Both the position numbers and the translations under genes were made by a program. Positions 9,501-18,054 of a DNA stretch of 64,000 nucleotides are shown here, piece after piece; within the stretch, counting starts at the first letter, position 1, and each line of letters begins with the position of its first letter. The stretch spans positions 2,344,200 to 2,408,199 of the forward strand of contig NZ_CP091740.1 of assembly GCF_022014595.1 (NCBI RefSeq), read 5' to 3'. The notes beneath the pieces were generated by a model. That model made no database searches, was not told where the DNA came from, and worked only from the letters and a program-made list of their open reading frames with translations. The DNA comes from Solitalea lacus. GTDB taxonomy: Bacteria > Bacteroidota > Bacteroidia > Sphingobacteriales > Sphingobacteriaceae.

Positions 9501-9864
9501 TGCTGATGGTCAGAAAAACACAAATGTAATGTCACAGGCTTATTATTATTGGAATACTTATAACTGGGGTGGCCCTCAATATAGTGCTTCTCGTTATGAA
9601 CTGTACATTCAGAAAAATAGCTATGTGAAGTTTAGAGAAGTTTCTTTAGGCTATAACATTCCTTCTAAGATTGCCGGCAGAATCGGAGCTAAAAATCTTA
9701 CAGCTTCAGTGTTTGGACGTAACTTATTCTACTTGTACAGAACATTGAAAGATATGGATGCAGAGCAAACTACTGCTGGTTCAAGATGGTCGCAAACTTT
9801 AACAAACGCAGGTACAAATCCATCGACCAGAACATTTGGTATCATGTTGAGAGCTAGTTTCTAA
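6529..9864 (+). CDS. SusC/RagA-family TonB-dependent outer-membrane transporter
   Basis: A 1111-residue outer-membrane glycan importer. A signal peptide ends near residue 25. A carboxypeptidase-D-like regulatory domain covers about 27-105, then a TonB-dependent plug (from VVITAMGIKR, about 110-245) and a 22-strand barrel. The C-terminus ends in Phe (MLRASF), as expected for BAM-dependent barrels. There is no STN domain, so it is not of the ECF-sigma-signalling type. That fits control by the adjacent ROK protein. SusD follows after 32 nt. It should import oligosaccharides set free by the extracellular enzymes of this locus; the exact ligand cannot be read from sequence. Confidence 0.95.
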   Translation: MRSIFTLKNGFSLLTLLLFSVVTMAQSKVTGTVTAAIDGLGMPGVVVSIKNSNQAASTDVDGKYTLNNVPAKATLVFHFLGYKTKEVTYTGQTTINVALESDAKDLGEVVITAMGIKREQKALGYAASTIKSDQITRAGSPNFAGALYGKAPGVRIATTPGGATSASNITIRGVNTITGKNQPLIIMDGVPIRDGEVNNGNYWDDQRLRGNGLLDINPEDIDNISILKGASAAALYGSEAVNGVVLITTKSGKGKKGMSVDFSANYSSDNVAFLPRYQNVRGPGAPLNVSNGGQDETGFIYQDLDGNGTKETRGVLGYSINFGPKFDGKPTVAWDGQIRPYEAQIDNYKGLFRSANNSNVNVAISQAFDNASLRFSLTRQDNQGVSLGANNVKNIANLNSSFKLSKNFTTDVLVNYINQNTHNRPYSIDRMINNFTGMMGRFDNAAWYLNKYKTSQGYRFVTGSNQSTTPSENIKYPGFKADIGDYVWRVNEHNSDELSNRVIASMTNNWQIINDLKLRARISTDFTSQKTENKQATEQPLSFGNSGGFGLNTFENSIIYGDVLLTYAKKLTSNLEVSVMGGYTASKERGTTTGISTNGGLSVENWFDIAASVNPINGATTIRNAIVKDAYIGTVNANYKGYLFVEGTVRNDRTSTMHPDHNSFFYPSLNSSFVFTEAFQLPNFINYGKVRASWGIVGNYADMYSANIAYQQNNLGVQQTGGNSVLYTNLPVNFGNDKIKPEEKHEYELGLETKFLQNRLGFEISYYNAQIRDQILPLTLPATSGATSVLTNIGTLRNKGVEVAITGTPIKTSSFKWDAAINFSQNKNKVEKLANGSSELLHADFDGNAAQLKSVVGQPMGDFYAHPIATDSKGNKIVDGDGLYKLDADKMVKVGNAMPKVIGGLSNSFSYKGFTLDAMLDFRFGGYVMPTGINWMVSRGLLEESLKYMDKEHGGLSYYVNSEGKGVQTNAAQGPNGEKVYNDGMLMDGVTADGQKNTNVMSQAYYYWNTYNWGGPQYSASRYELYIQKNSYVKFREVSLGYNIPSKIAGRIGAKNLTASVFGRNLFYLYRTLKDMDAEQTTAGSRWSQTLTNAGTNPSTRTFGIMLRASF

Positions 9865-9896
9865 TGTATTTTTATTTCAATTAAAAAAAGATTATT

Positions 9897-11480
9897 ATGA
9901 AAAAAATAGTATATACACTGGCTGTGTTATTAGCTGTGGGATCCACTGCTTGTAATAAGGCTGATTTTGAAGAGAGTTATGCTAATCCTTCAAAAGTTTC
10001 AACTTCTTCAGTTGAAAAGCAATTTGCAGGTTTTGTGGTAACCAATCGCGAATACGTATTACCTAGTTACTGGAATTATTTTGTAGTCTTAAGACCAACA
10101 CTTACACATTATACACAAGCAGTAGGTTGGGTTAACGCACCTAATCAATATGTTCCGGGAGCGGCAAGTATTGGTGATCGCTGGAATAACTACTATAATT
10201 TTTTGGCTCAATTTAGAGAGTTTCAAAATCTTTATAATAAGCAGTCTGCAAACGATCAAGCAGCTAAACGCATTTACATGATTGCTTCTACAATTTATTT
10301 CTATGATCATACCCAAAAAGTAGTTGATTTACATGGAGATATTCCATGGTCAGAAGCAGGAAGAATGAGCGCTAACGGGGGAAATTATAATCTTTCATTG
10401 CCTAAGTATGATAATGCTGAAACCATCTATACTAAAATGTTAGATGATTTAAAAGGCTTTGCAGAAGAATTGAATACTATCAACGTTTCTGCTGCTGTTC
10501 AAGCTGGTTTTAAAAATCAAGATTTGGTTAATAAAGGAGATTTAGTTCTTTGGAAAAAGTATTGTAATTCTTTACGCTTAAGACTACTTTCTAGAGTTTC
10601 GGATGTTGCATCTTTAAAAGCTAGAGCTGCATCAGAAATTGCAGCCATTTTAGCTAATTCTGCTACTTACCCTGTAATTGCAGATAATACACAAAACATT
10701 CAGATTAGTGTTAAAGATCTGAGTAGTCCTCTTAATTCAACAGGTTTCAAATCAGGTTTAGAAGATTGGAATGGTAATTTAGCTGGTAAAGCAATGATTA
10801 ATCATATGACAACTAACTCTGATCCTCGTTTGAGAGTTATGTTTGAGCCAGGTGCAAATGCAGGTGGGGTGTACACCGGTTTGGATCCAATGCTTAGTTC
10901 TTCAGCCCAAACTACCTTGGTTGATGGAGGTAAGATTGCCATCTATAATCGTTCTACACTAAGCCGTAATGAGTATTTCCCTGGTGTATTGATGAATGCT
11001 GCCGAAGTAAGCTTCATTGCTTGTGAAGCATACTTGAAAGCAGGTAATAATGCTGCTGCCAAAACTGCATACAATGATGGTATTGCTAAATCTATCAAAT
11101 TCTACTATGATTTGAGAGCACTTAGTAATAATAATGTAGCAGGTACTCTTACCCCAACTAATGATGCTGAAATTGCTGCTTATGCGGCTAAACCAGCAGT
11201 GAATTGGGACCTAGCCCTTACCGATAATGCTAAATTGCAATTAATTGCCACTCAAAAATGGATACATTATAGTGTTGTTCAACCGATTGAAAGCTGGTCT
11301 GAGATCAGACGATTGAATGGGCCAGTATTTAGTTTTGAAATGGATAACTCTAGCGCTCAAAAGCAACCTCCTTACAGATGGTTGTATGCAGCTAGTGAAC
11401 AAACTTACAATACTGAAAACTACTCAACTGTAAGAGCAAAAGATAATTTAACAACCAAAATTTTCTGGGACGTTAATTAA
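9897..11480 (+). CDS. SusD/RagB-family outer-membrane lipoprotein
   Basis: A 527-residue surface lipoprotein. The signal ends in a lipobox (GSTACNK) with Cys19, followed by acidic residues, which favours surface export in Bacteroidota. The body has the alpha-helical TPR-like pattern of SusD-like proteins (for example WKKYCNSLRLRLLSR and AEVSFIACEAYLKAG). It acts as a lid and binding subunit on the SusC barrel encoded just upstream. Closer to the SusD-like group 2 pattern than to starch SusD, by overall feel. Co-transcribed with susC and followed by two hairpins. Confidence 0.93.
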   Translation: MKKIVYTLAVLLAVGSTACNKADFEESYANPSKVSTSSVEKQFAGFVVTNREYVLPSYWNYFVVLRPTLTHYTQAVGWVNAPNQYVPGAASIGDRWNNYYNFLAQFREFQNLYNKQSANDQAAKRIYMIASTIYFYDHTQKVVDLHGDIPWSEAGRMSANGGNYNLSLPKYDNAETIYTKMLDDLKGFAEELNTINVSAAVQAGFKNQDLVNKGDLVLWKKYCNSLRLRLLSRVSDVASLKARAASEIAAILANSATYPVIADNTQNIQISVKDLSSPLNSTGFKSGLEDWNGNLAGKAMINHMTTNSDPRLRVMFEPGANAGGVYTGLDPMLSSSAQTTLVDGGKIAIYNRSTLSRNEYFPGVLMNAAEVSFIACEAYLKAGNNAAAKTAYNDGIAKSIKFYYDLRALSNNNVAGTLTPTNDAEIAAYAAKPAVNWDLALTDNAKLQLIATQKWIHYSVVQPIESWSEIRRLNGPVFSFEMDNSSAQKQPPYRWLYAASEQTYNTENYSTVRAKDNLTTKIFWDVN

Positions 11481-11518
11481 AATTGCGAAAAGCTTCACAA
11501 ACAATAATGGGTGTTAGT

Positions 11519-11542
11519 ATACCTCCATGAAAATGGAGGTAT
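11519..11542 (+). terminator. Hairpin with GAAA tetraloop after susD
   Basis: Ten-base perfect arms (ATACCTCCAT and its complement) close a GAAA tetraloop, a very stable GNRA-type loop. No T-run follows, so it may be an mRNA-stabilising or processing element rather than a classical terminator. Confidence 0.6.
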
Positions 11543-11562
11543 TGCTTGCTCAAAGATTTTAT

Positions 11563-11616
11563 TTTAAAACTAAGCTGGCTTGTAATATGTCAATTACAAG
11601 CCAGCTTAGTTTTAAA
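11563..11616 (+). terminator. Long 24-bp hairpin between susD and the GH3 gene
   Basis: Perfect 24-base arms (11563-11586 and 11593-11616) flank a 6-nt loop. The outer part is A/T-rich and ends in TTTTAAA. It likely ends or attenuates the susCD transcript before the GH3 gene. Confidence 0.75.
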
Positions 11617-11682
11617 TAAGAATTATTAGAACATATTAATTCATGTTATGATTCTTGAGGGATTAACTAATATTATTTTATA

Positions 11683-14379
11683 ATGAAATTTCTAAATGCA
11701 TTTATAATCAATAAAAAAAACATCTCCATTTTAATTGCATTCTCATTTATATCACTTTCCGGTTCTGCTCAAAGTCAATTTCCTTATAAGAATCCCAAGC
11801 TTTCCATTGATCAAAGAGTAAAAGACTTAATTTCCAGAATGACCGTTCAAGAGAAGTTTTGGCAATTATTTATGATTCCTGGTGATTTGGAGGAAGGAAA
11901 TGAAAAATATAAGGCGGGTATTTTTGGATTTCAGGTAAGTACCAAAGGTAATAGTGATGCCGCTGGGCAGTTATTAAGTTATAGTTCTTCAGCAACAGCA
12001 CTTGAAACAGCAAAAAAAATTAATTCTATTCAAAAATATTTTGTTGAAGAAACACGGTTAGGTATTCCAATTATAGCATTTGATGAAACATTGCATGGTT
12101 TGGTAAGGGAAGGAGCAACATCATTCCCTCAGTCTATTGCGCTTTCATCTACTTGGGATATAAAATTGATGGGGCAGGTGGCAACCGCCATTGCAAGAGA
12201 AACAAAAAGCCGAGGTATCAGGCAAATACTTTCACCTGTGGTTAATGTTGCTACTGATGTTCGCTGGGGGAGAGTGGAAGAGACTTATGGTGAAGATCCT
12301 TTTCTTTCGTCTGAGATGGGAGTAGCTTTTGTAACTCCGTTTGAAAAAATGGATGTAGTGACAACACCAAAGCATTTCTTAGCAAACAGTGGTGACGGAG
12401 GTCGTGATAGTTACCCAATTGATATTAATGAACGTTTATTGGAAGAAATTTATCTTCCTCCGTTTAAGGCTTGTTTCCAAAGAGGTGGTTCGCGTAGTGT
12501 GATGACTTCATATAACTCTTTAAACGGTAGTCCTTGCACTGCCAATAATTGGTTGTTAAATACCAAGCTAAAGCAACAAATGAATTTTAGTGGATTTATT
12601 ATTTCTGATGCTTCAGCGGTAGGAGGAGCCAATGTTTTACATTTTACGGCTAAAGATTATCCAGAAGCTTCAGCCAACGCAATAAATAATGGACTAGATG
12701 TAATATTTCAAACAGCATATGATCATTACCAATTATTTATTCCACCCTTTTTAGATGGTCGAATAAATGAGAAAATTATTGATGAAGCCGTAAAGAGAGT
12801 ATTGACTGTAAAGTTTCAATTAGGGCTTTTTGAACATCCATATGTCGATGAAAAGGAGGTTAGTAAATGGAATGGGAATCCACTTCACAAAGCTTTGTCA
12901 AAAGAAGCTGCATTGAAGTCTATTGTGTTGTTAAAAAATGAAAACAATCTTTTGCCATTACAAAAATCAACAAAGAAACTAGCTGTTATCGGCGTTGACG
13001 CAGTTGAAGCTCGGCTAGGAGGATATAGCGGTCCAGGTAATAGGAAAGTTAATATGCTTGACGGTATTAAAAATAAACTGGGAAAATCCGCTATGGTAAC
13101 TTATGCTCCGGGATGTGGACGTTCGTCGGTTGAATGGGTTACAATACCTTCTGAAAATTTATCAGTAACTGTAAACGGGAAAAAGGAAAATGGTTTGTTG
13201 GGGGAATATTTTAATAACGTTAACATGACTGGTAAACCTGCTGTTACACGAATTGATAAGGAAATGAACTTCAGATGGACGTTGTATTCCCCACATCCTG
13301 ATATTAATTATGATTTCTATTCTGTTAAATGGACAGGTAAATTAAAAGCTCCTGCTTCAGGTAAATTTAAAATTGGCCTAGATGGTAATGATGGCTATCG
13401 TCTTTATCTTAACGGAAAATTAGTAATAGATAATTGGAAAAATCAATCTTATCACACTCAATTAGTTGATTATTATTTTGAAGAAGGAAAAGAGTATGAT
13501 ATTAAGGTGGATTTTTTTGAGTCTTCAGGCTCTGTCTGGTTTAAACTTGTTTGGAATGTTGGCGTTGACAATGATTGGCAAAAGAAAATTGATGATGCAG
13601 TAACTGTAGCTAAAAACGCTGAAGCATCAGTTGTTGTCGTAGGTATTGAAGAAGGAGAATCTCTTGACAGAGCTTATTTAAGTTTACCTGGTCACCAGGA
13701 AGAAATGATAAATCAAATTGCTGCTACAGGAAAACCAGTCGCGGTGGTTTTAGTTGGTGGTAGTGCCATAACAATGACAAAATGGATTAATAATGTATCC
13801 TCTGTTATTGATGCATGGTATCCTGGTGAAGAAGGTGGAAATGCCATCGCGGATGTTTTATTTGGTGATTACAATCCTGCAGGACGTTTACCTATAACGT
13901 TTCCTATTGAGGAGGCCCAATTACCGTTAGTGTATAACCATAAGCCAACAGGTCGGACTGATGATTATCTAAACCTTACTGGGCAACCTCTTTTTCCATT
14001 TGGTTATGGGTTAAGTTATACCAAGTTTGAATATGGAAATTTAAAGTTTGATACAAAGAATATAGCTAAAGGCGAATCAACAAAAGTTCACTGTACCATT
14101 AAAAATATAGGATCACAAGCAGGTGATGAAGTAGTTCAATTATACGTTCGTGATTTGATCTCTTCAGTTGCGCGTCCAATAAAAGAATTAAAAGGATTTC
14201 AACGTATTTATCTAAAACCTGGCGAAGAAAAAGAGGTTTCATTTCAAATTACACCTGATTTATTGAAAATGCTAAATGAACATATGCAATGGGTAGTTGA
14301 ACCCGGTGAGTTTAGAATTATGATTGGGGCCTCTTCAAAAGATATTAGGTTAAGAGATGTCATTACAGTTGTTAAGTAA
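11683..14379 (+). CDS. GH3-family beta-glycosidase with inserted PA14 domain
   Basis: An 898-residue exported enzyme (signal peptide cut near residue 30 after SGSA). The GH3 N-terminal barrel covers about 35-390, with KHFLANSGDGG and the nucleophile segment GFIISDASA. The GH3 C-terminal domain is interrupted by a PA14 domain at about 503-625 (GLLGEYFNN start; NDGYRLYLNG inside). A fibronectin III-like domain closes the protein (GDEVVQLYVRD). Family members hydrolyse terminal beta-glucose, xylose or GlcNAc; PA14 inserts often shape the active-site rim. Its substrate here is unclear: an N-glycan locus does not obviously need a beta-glucosidase. Preceded by the two hairpins after susD, so it may have its own promoter. 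Confidence 0.9.
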   Translation: MKFLNAFIINKKNISILIAFSFISLSGSAQSQFPYKNPKLSIDQRVKDLISRMTVQEKFWQLFMIPGDLEEGNEKYKAGIFGFQVSTKGNSDAAGQLLSYSSSATALETAKKINSIQKYFVEETRLGIPIIAFDETLHGLVREGATSFPQSIALSSTWDIKLMGQVATAIARETKSRGIRQILSPVVNVATDVRWGRVEETYGEDPFLSSEMGVAFVTPFEKMDVVTTPKHFLANSGDGGRDSYPIDINERLLEEIYLPPFKACFQRGGSRSVMTSYNSLNGSPCTANNWLLNTKLKQQMNFSGFIISDASAVGGANVLHFTAKDYPEASANAINNGLDVIFQTAYDHYQLFIPPFLDGRINEKIIDEAVKRVLTVKFQLGLFEHPYVDEKEVSKWNGNPLHKALSKEAALKSIVLLKNENNLLPLQKSTKKLAVIGVDAVEARLGGYSGPGNRKVNMLDGIKNKLGKSAMVTYAPGCGRSSVEWVTIPSENLSVTVNGKKENGLLGEYFNNVNMTGKPAVTRIDKEMNFRWTLYSPHPDINYDFYSVKWTGKLKAPASGKFKIGLDGNDGYRLYLNGKLVIDNWKNQSYHTQLVDYYFEEGKEYDIKVDFFESSGSVWFKLVWNVGVDNDWQKKIDDAVTVAKNAEASVVVVGIEEGESLDRAYLSLPGHQEEMINQIAATGKPVAVVLVGGSAITMTKWINNVSSVIDAWYPGEEGGNAIADVLFGDYNPAGRLPITFPIEEAQLPLVYNHKPTGRTDDYLNLTGQPLFPFGYGLSYTKFEYGNLKFDTKNIAKGESTKVHCTIKNIGSQAGDEVVQLYVRDLISSVARPIKELKGFQRIYLKPGEEKEVSFQITPDLLKMLNEHMQWVVEPGEFRIMIGASSKDIRLRDVITVVK

Positions 14380-14568
14380 ACTGAATTGATTCTAATGAAA
14401 ATGAACTCTTAGTCAATTAAATATACACACTTGATAATGTTTTTATTTGTTCATGTGTTAAAATAGCTTATTAATTAGGCAATCTGACAAAATTTATATT
14501 GGTCAATTCAACTTTCTTTGTAATAGTCAATTACTTAGAAAAAATGATTTAATCTTATTTAAAAATAT

Positions 14569-16038
14569 ATGAAGAAAAGTATACTGAGAATAGTGCTTTT
14601 GGCAATATTGATTTTGGCATCATCGAGTTCATTTGCTCAGGAAAAAGAATTTCCTTACAAATGGCCGGCTGATCCGTTAGTGAATAAAAACTTAAAGCAA
14701 TGGCAGGATTGGAAGTTTGGAGTTATCATTCATTGGGGGCCATATAGTCAGTGGGGTGTAGTAGAAAGTTGGAGCCTTTGCCCTGAAGATGAGGATTGGT
14801 GTATTCGTAGGGGGCCTCATGCTCAAAGTTATGAGGAATATAAAAAGGCTTATGAGAATATCCGGACAGTTTTCAATCCTGTTCAGTTTAATCCCCAAAA
14901 ATGGGCTGCTGCAGCAAAAAATGCCGGGATGAAATATGTGGTTTTTACCACAAAGCATCATGATGGTTTTTGCATGTACGACTCTAAATATACAGATTAT
15001 AAGATAACCGATAAGGGAAGTGTATTTAGTAAGAACCCTAAAAGCAACATTGCCAAAGAAGTATTTACTGCATTCAGAAATCAGGGATTAGGAGTAGGTG
15101 CTTATTTCTCAAAACCCGATTGGCATAGTGAAAACTATTGGTGGCCATACTTCCCTCCATTAGATCGTAATGTGAATTATGATCCTGCAAAATATCCTGA
15201 TCGATGGAAAAATTTCCAGCAATATACCTACAATCAGCTAGAAGAATTGACTTTGGATTATGGCAAATTGGATATTCTTTGGTTGGATGGGGGACAGGTG
15301 CGTCCTGCTGAATCATTAACAGAAGAAACAAAAGCTTGGTTAGGAAAAAAGCGCTGGATTCAAGATGTTAATATGAAGCGTATTGCTGAAATGGCTCGTA
15401 AAAATCAGCCGGGAATATTAATGGTCGACAGAACAGTTCATGGAGATTTTGAAAACTACCGTACACCAGAACAACAAATTCCGACTATCGTTCCAGCTTA
15501 TCCTTGGGAAAGTTGCATCACTTTGGGAGACAGTTGGTACAGCACCGGGCCTAATGAGCGATACAAATCAGTTAACTGGGCCATTCACACTTTAATTGAA
15601 ATAGTTGCTAAGGGCGGCAATCTATTATTGGGTGTTGGACCTGACAAATCAGGAGATTTAGTGCCAGAAGTTTATGAACGTTTAAAAGGTATAGGTGCAT
15701 GGATGGAAATCAATAATGAGGGTATTTATGCTACAGAGCCAATTAGTCCTTATCAAGTTGATAAATGGAGATTCACAAAAAGTAAGCAGAATAACTATGC
15801 ATATGCATTTTATTTAGCAGATGAAAAAGAATCGACAATTCCTACAGAAATCAACTTGCCTGCTATACAACCTTCTAATAATAGTGCAATCCATTTGTTA
15901 GGATATGATAAGCCTTTGAAATGGAAAAAGGGAACAAAAGGTACTTTGATTACAGTACCTACACAGGCAATTGCCAAACTTAAAGGACAACCGGCCTGGA
16001 CATTCCGAGTTACCGTTAATGCAACAAAACAGAACTAA
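14569..16038 (+). CDS. Alpha-L-fucosidase, GH29 family (second copy)
   Basis: A 489-residue protein with a signal peptide (to SSSSFA, about residue 23). GH29 marks are IIHWGPYSQWG, TKHHDGFCMY, the nucleophile segment ILWLDGG and KGGNLLLGVGP. It is clearly different in sequence from the fucosidase at 3630, so the two may split linkages, for example core alpha-1,6 versus antennary alpha-1,2/1,3. Only 6 nt separate its stop from the PNGase F-like gene, which strongly suggests one transcript and joint action on fucosylated N-glycans. Linkage assignment is inference. Confidence 0.92.
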   Translation: MKKSILRIVLLAILILASSSSFAQEKEFPYKWPADPLVNKNLKQWQDWKFGVIIHWGPYSQWGVVESWSLCPEDEDWCIRRGPHAQSYEEYKKAYENIRTVFNPVQFNPQKWAAAAKNAGMKYVVFTTKHHDGFCMYDSKYTDYKITDKGSVFSKNPKSNIAKEVFTAFRNQGLGVGAYFSKPDWHSENYWWPYFPPLDRNVNYDPAKYPDRWKNFQQYTYNQLEELTLDYGKLDILWLDGGQVRPAESLTEETKAWLGKKRWIQDVNMKRIAEMARKNQPGILMVDRTVHGDFENYRTPEQQIPTIVPAYPWESCITLGDSWYSTGPNERYKSVNWAIHTLIEIVAKGGNLLLGVGPDKSGDLVPEVYERLKGIGAWMEINNEGIYATEPISPYQVDKWRFTKSKQNNYAYAFYLADEKESTIPTEINLPAIQPSNNSAIHLLGYDKPLKWKKGTKGTLITVPTQAIAKLKGQPAWTFRVTVNATKQN

Positions 16039-16044
16039 TTGTTA

Positions 16045-17976
16045 ATGAGGAAATTTATTACATCGTTGCTTGTTGTACTATTTGCCAGCATAACTACACT
16101 ATTGTTTGCCAAGTCAGCGGACACTCTCCATGTAGTTACGCATAATAAAACAACAATAGTAACTGACCCAGCAAAAGGGTTTAAACCATATAGAAAATGG
16201 GGAGTCTTCCCAGCCGCAGAGTTGCCCATTAGAAAAATAACAATGCATGTAAGATTTGGCTGTCCCGATAGTTTGCGATGTGCTGATTGGGACTATATGG
16301 ATCGTATAAGTATAGTTCGTAAAGGTGGTAAAAAAGGAGAGGAGCTGGATTTCGAAATTGGGCGAATGCTTACGCCATATGGTGGGGCGTTTGGGAAGGA
16401 TTGGACGTTTAGCTGGGAAGTTGACGTTACAGATTTTAGCTTATTTTTACGTGATAGTGTTGAAGTAGAATATAAACACACCGGTTATGAGCCTAACAAT
16501 GACAGAGGATGGGCAGTAACTATCGACTTTGAGATTGTAAAGGGGAAGCCGGTTTTAGAGCCAATTTCTATTCAGAAGATTTACGATGATTCATTCAGCT
16601 ATGGAGATGCAAATAATCCAATAAATAAGGCATTAAAACCAGTGTCATTCACTGCTAATGAAAATGCTGCTTTTGCCCGTTTGAGAATTGTTCAAACCGG
16701 CCATGGTATGGATGAACCTGATAACTGTGCGGAGTTTTGCAATAAATACCGGGAGTTGTGGTTCGATGGTAAATTGATTGATAAGCGCTCAATCTGGAAA
16801 AAATGCGGTGATAACCCTTTGTATCCCCAAGCTGGCACATGGGTAATTGATAGGGCTTATTGGTGTCCTGGTAACCTTATGCAACCAGATTTGTTTGATC
16901 TGATTGTTCATCCAGGTAGCCAACATACTGTTAAAGCAAGTATGCAAAACTATATTTCGTCAAAACCTAGTGCCAATGAGGTAATTAGTGCTTATTTGAT
17001 TCAATACAAAAAGCCAAGTATACAAAACGATATTGCCTTAGAAGATGTAATAGCTCCATCTTCTAAAGCAATTTATAAACGTCAAAATCCGGTAGGAGCA
17101 AACCCTCAAATAGTTGTTAAAAATGTTGGATCGAATAAAATTGAAAGTTTGCTGATTCAATATGGTACAGTTGGTTTTTCTAAAAAACAGTTTGAATGGA
17201 AAGGCGCTATTGCCCCAGGAAAAATGGAAACCATAACTCTGCCTGGCTTAATTGAGTCTCAAAACGGAGCAAATCAATTTAAAGCAGAAGTGGTTAAAAC
17301 CAACGGTAAAAAAGATGGATATGTTGCAGACAATAGCCTGAAGGTGCCTTTTAATGGGGTGCCTGTTCATGATAATTCCGTAGTATTTTATTTTTTAACG
17401 AATAATCAGCCCGAGCATAATGCCTATATTTTATTCAACAGTGAAGGTAAAACTGTTAAGGAGCGAAAGCTGGGGACATTAAAAGCTAATACAATTTATA
17501 GAGATACTATAAAGTTGGCTGAAGGTGCATATACCTTAGCCCTTATTGATACAGCAGGTGATGGCTTGGAGTTTTGGTTTAATGGCAAAGGAGGCTGGGG
17601 AGTTGCTCGTTTGATGAATTTAAAAGATGAAATGCTAAAAGCATTTGAATCTGATTGCGGATCGGGTTGGTTATATAATTTTAAGGTTGGATCTAACCCT
17701 GATGCTATTAACACTGATCAAGCTACAATTGGCTTGTATCCAACCAGAACTAAAGATAAAACTACACTTGACTACTTTGCAAACAAAGCAGATGACGTAT
17801 TAGTGCAATTATTGACTGATCCTGAAGGCAAAATTGTAGAGGAACACCGTTATCAACAGTTTAAAGAAGGTTTATTTAATTATGATTTAAGTAGATATCC
17901 TAAAGGGAGATTTTATCTTAAGGTAATTGTAAATGGACAAGAACGGTTTAAAAAACGTGTTCGTTTAAAGGAATAA
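16045..17976 (+). CDS. PNGase F-like peptide-N4-(N-acetyl-beta-glucosaminyl)asparagine amidase with type IX sorting domain
   Basis: About 643 residues with an N-terminal signal peptide. The PNGase F fold is recognisable in both halves: CADWDYMDRI matches the CDEWDRY region holding the catalytic Asp of Elizabethkingia PNGase F, and NCAEFCNK matches CAEWC with its catalytic Glu. The run around DRAYWCPG matches DRAGWCPG. PNGase F cuts the amide between Asn and the first GlcNAc and accepts core alpha-1,6-fucose. A middle beta-sandwich region follows, and the last ~82 residues (from LYPTRTKDKTTL) look like a type-A T9SS C-terminal domain, so the enzyme would be secreted or surface-anchored. The ATG at 16045 was chosen over the TTG at 16039. 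Confidence 0.88.
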   Translation: MRKFITSLLVVLFASITTLLFAKSADTLHVVTHNKTTIVTDPAKGFKPYRKWGVFPAAELPIRKITMHVRFGCPDSLRCADWDYMDRISIVRKGGKKGEELDFEIGRMLTPYGGAFGKDWTFSWEVDVTDFSLFLRDSVEVEYKHTGYEPNNDRGWAVTIDFEIVKGKPVLEPISIQKIYDDSFSYGDANNPINKALKPVSFTANENAAFARLRIVQTGHGMDEPDNCAEFCNKYRELWFDGKLIDKRSIWKKCGDNPLYPQAGTWVIDRAYWCPGNLMQPDLFDLIVHPGSQHTVKASMQNYISSKPSANEVISAYLIQYKKPSIQNDIALEDVIAPSSKAIYKRQNPVGANPQIVVKNVGSNKIESLLIQYGTVGFSKKQFEWKGAIAPGKMETITLPGLIESQNGANQFKAEVVKTNGKKDGYVADNSLKVPFNGVPVHDNSVVFYFLTNNQPEHNAYILFNSEGKTVKERKLGTLKANTIYRDTIKLAEGAYTLALIDTAGDGLEFWFNGKGGWGVARLMNLKDEMLKAFESDCGSGWLYNFKVGSNPDAINTDQATIGLYPTRTKDKTTLDYFANKADDVLVQLLTDPEGKIVEEHRYQQFKEGLFNYDLSRYPKGRFYLKVIVNGQERFKKRVRLKE

Positions 17977-18000
17977 GTTTTTTATCATAAAAAAGGAAAA

Positions 18001-18026
18001 GGCTGCTTTATAAATGTAGAGCAGCC
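18001..18026. terminator. Hairpin between the PNGase-like gene and smc
   Basis: Seven-base GC-rich arms (GGCTGCT and complement) with a 12-nt loop, an A-rich flank on the left and a T-rich flank on the right. It lies between convergent genes, so it may act in both directions. Confidence 0.65.
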
Positions 18027-18054
18027 CTTTGCTATTTATTAGCTCATTTTGTTC

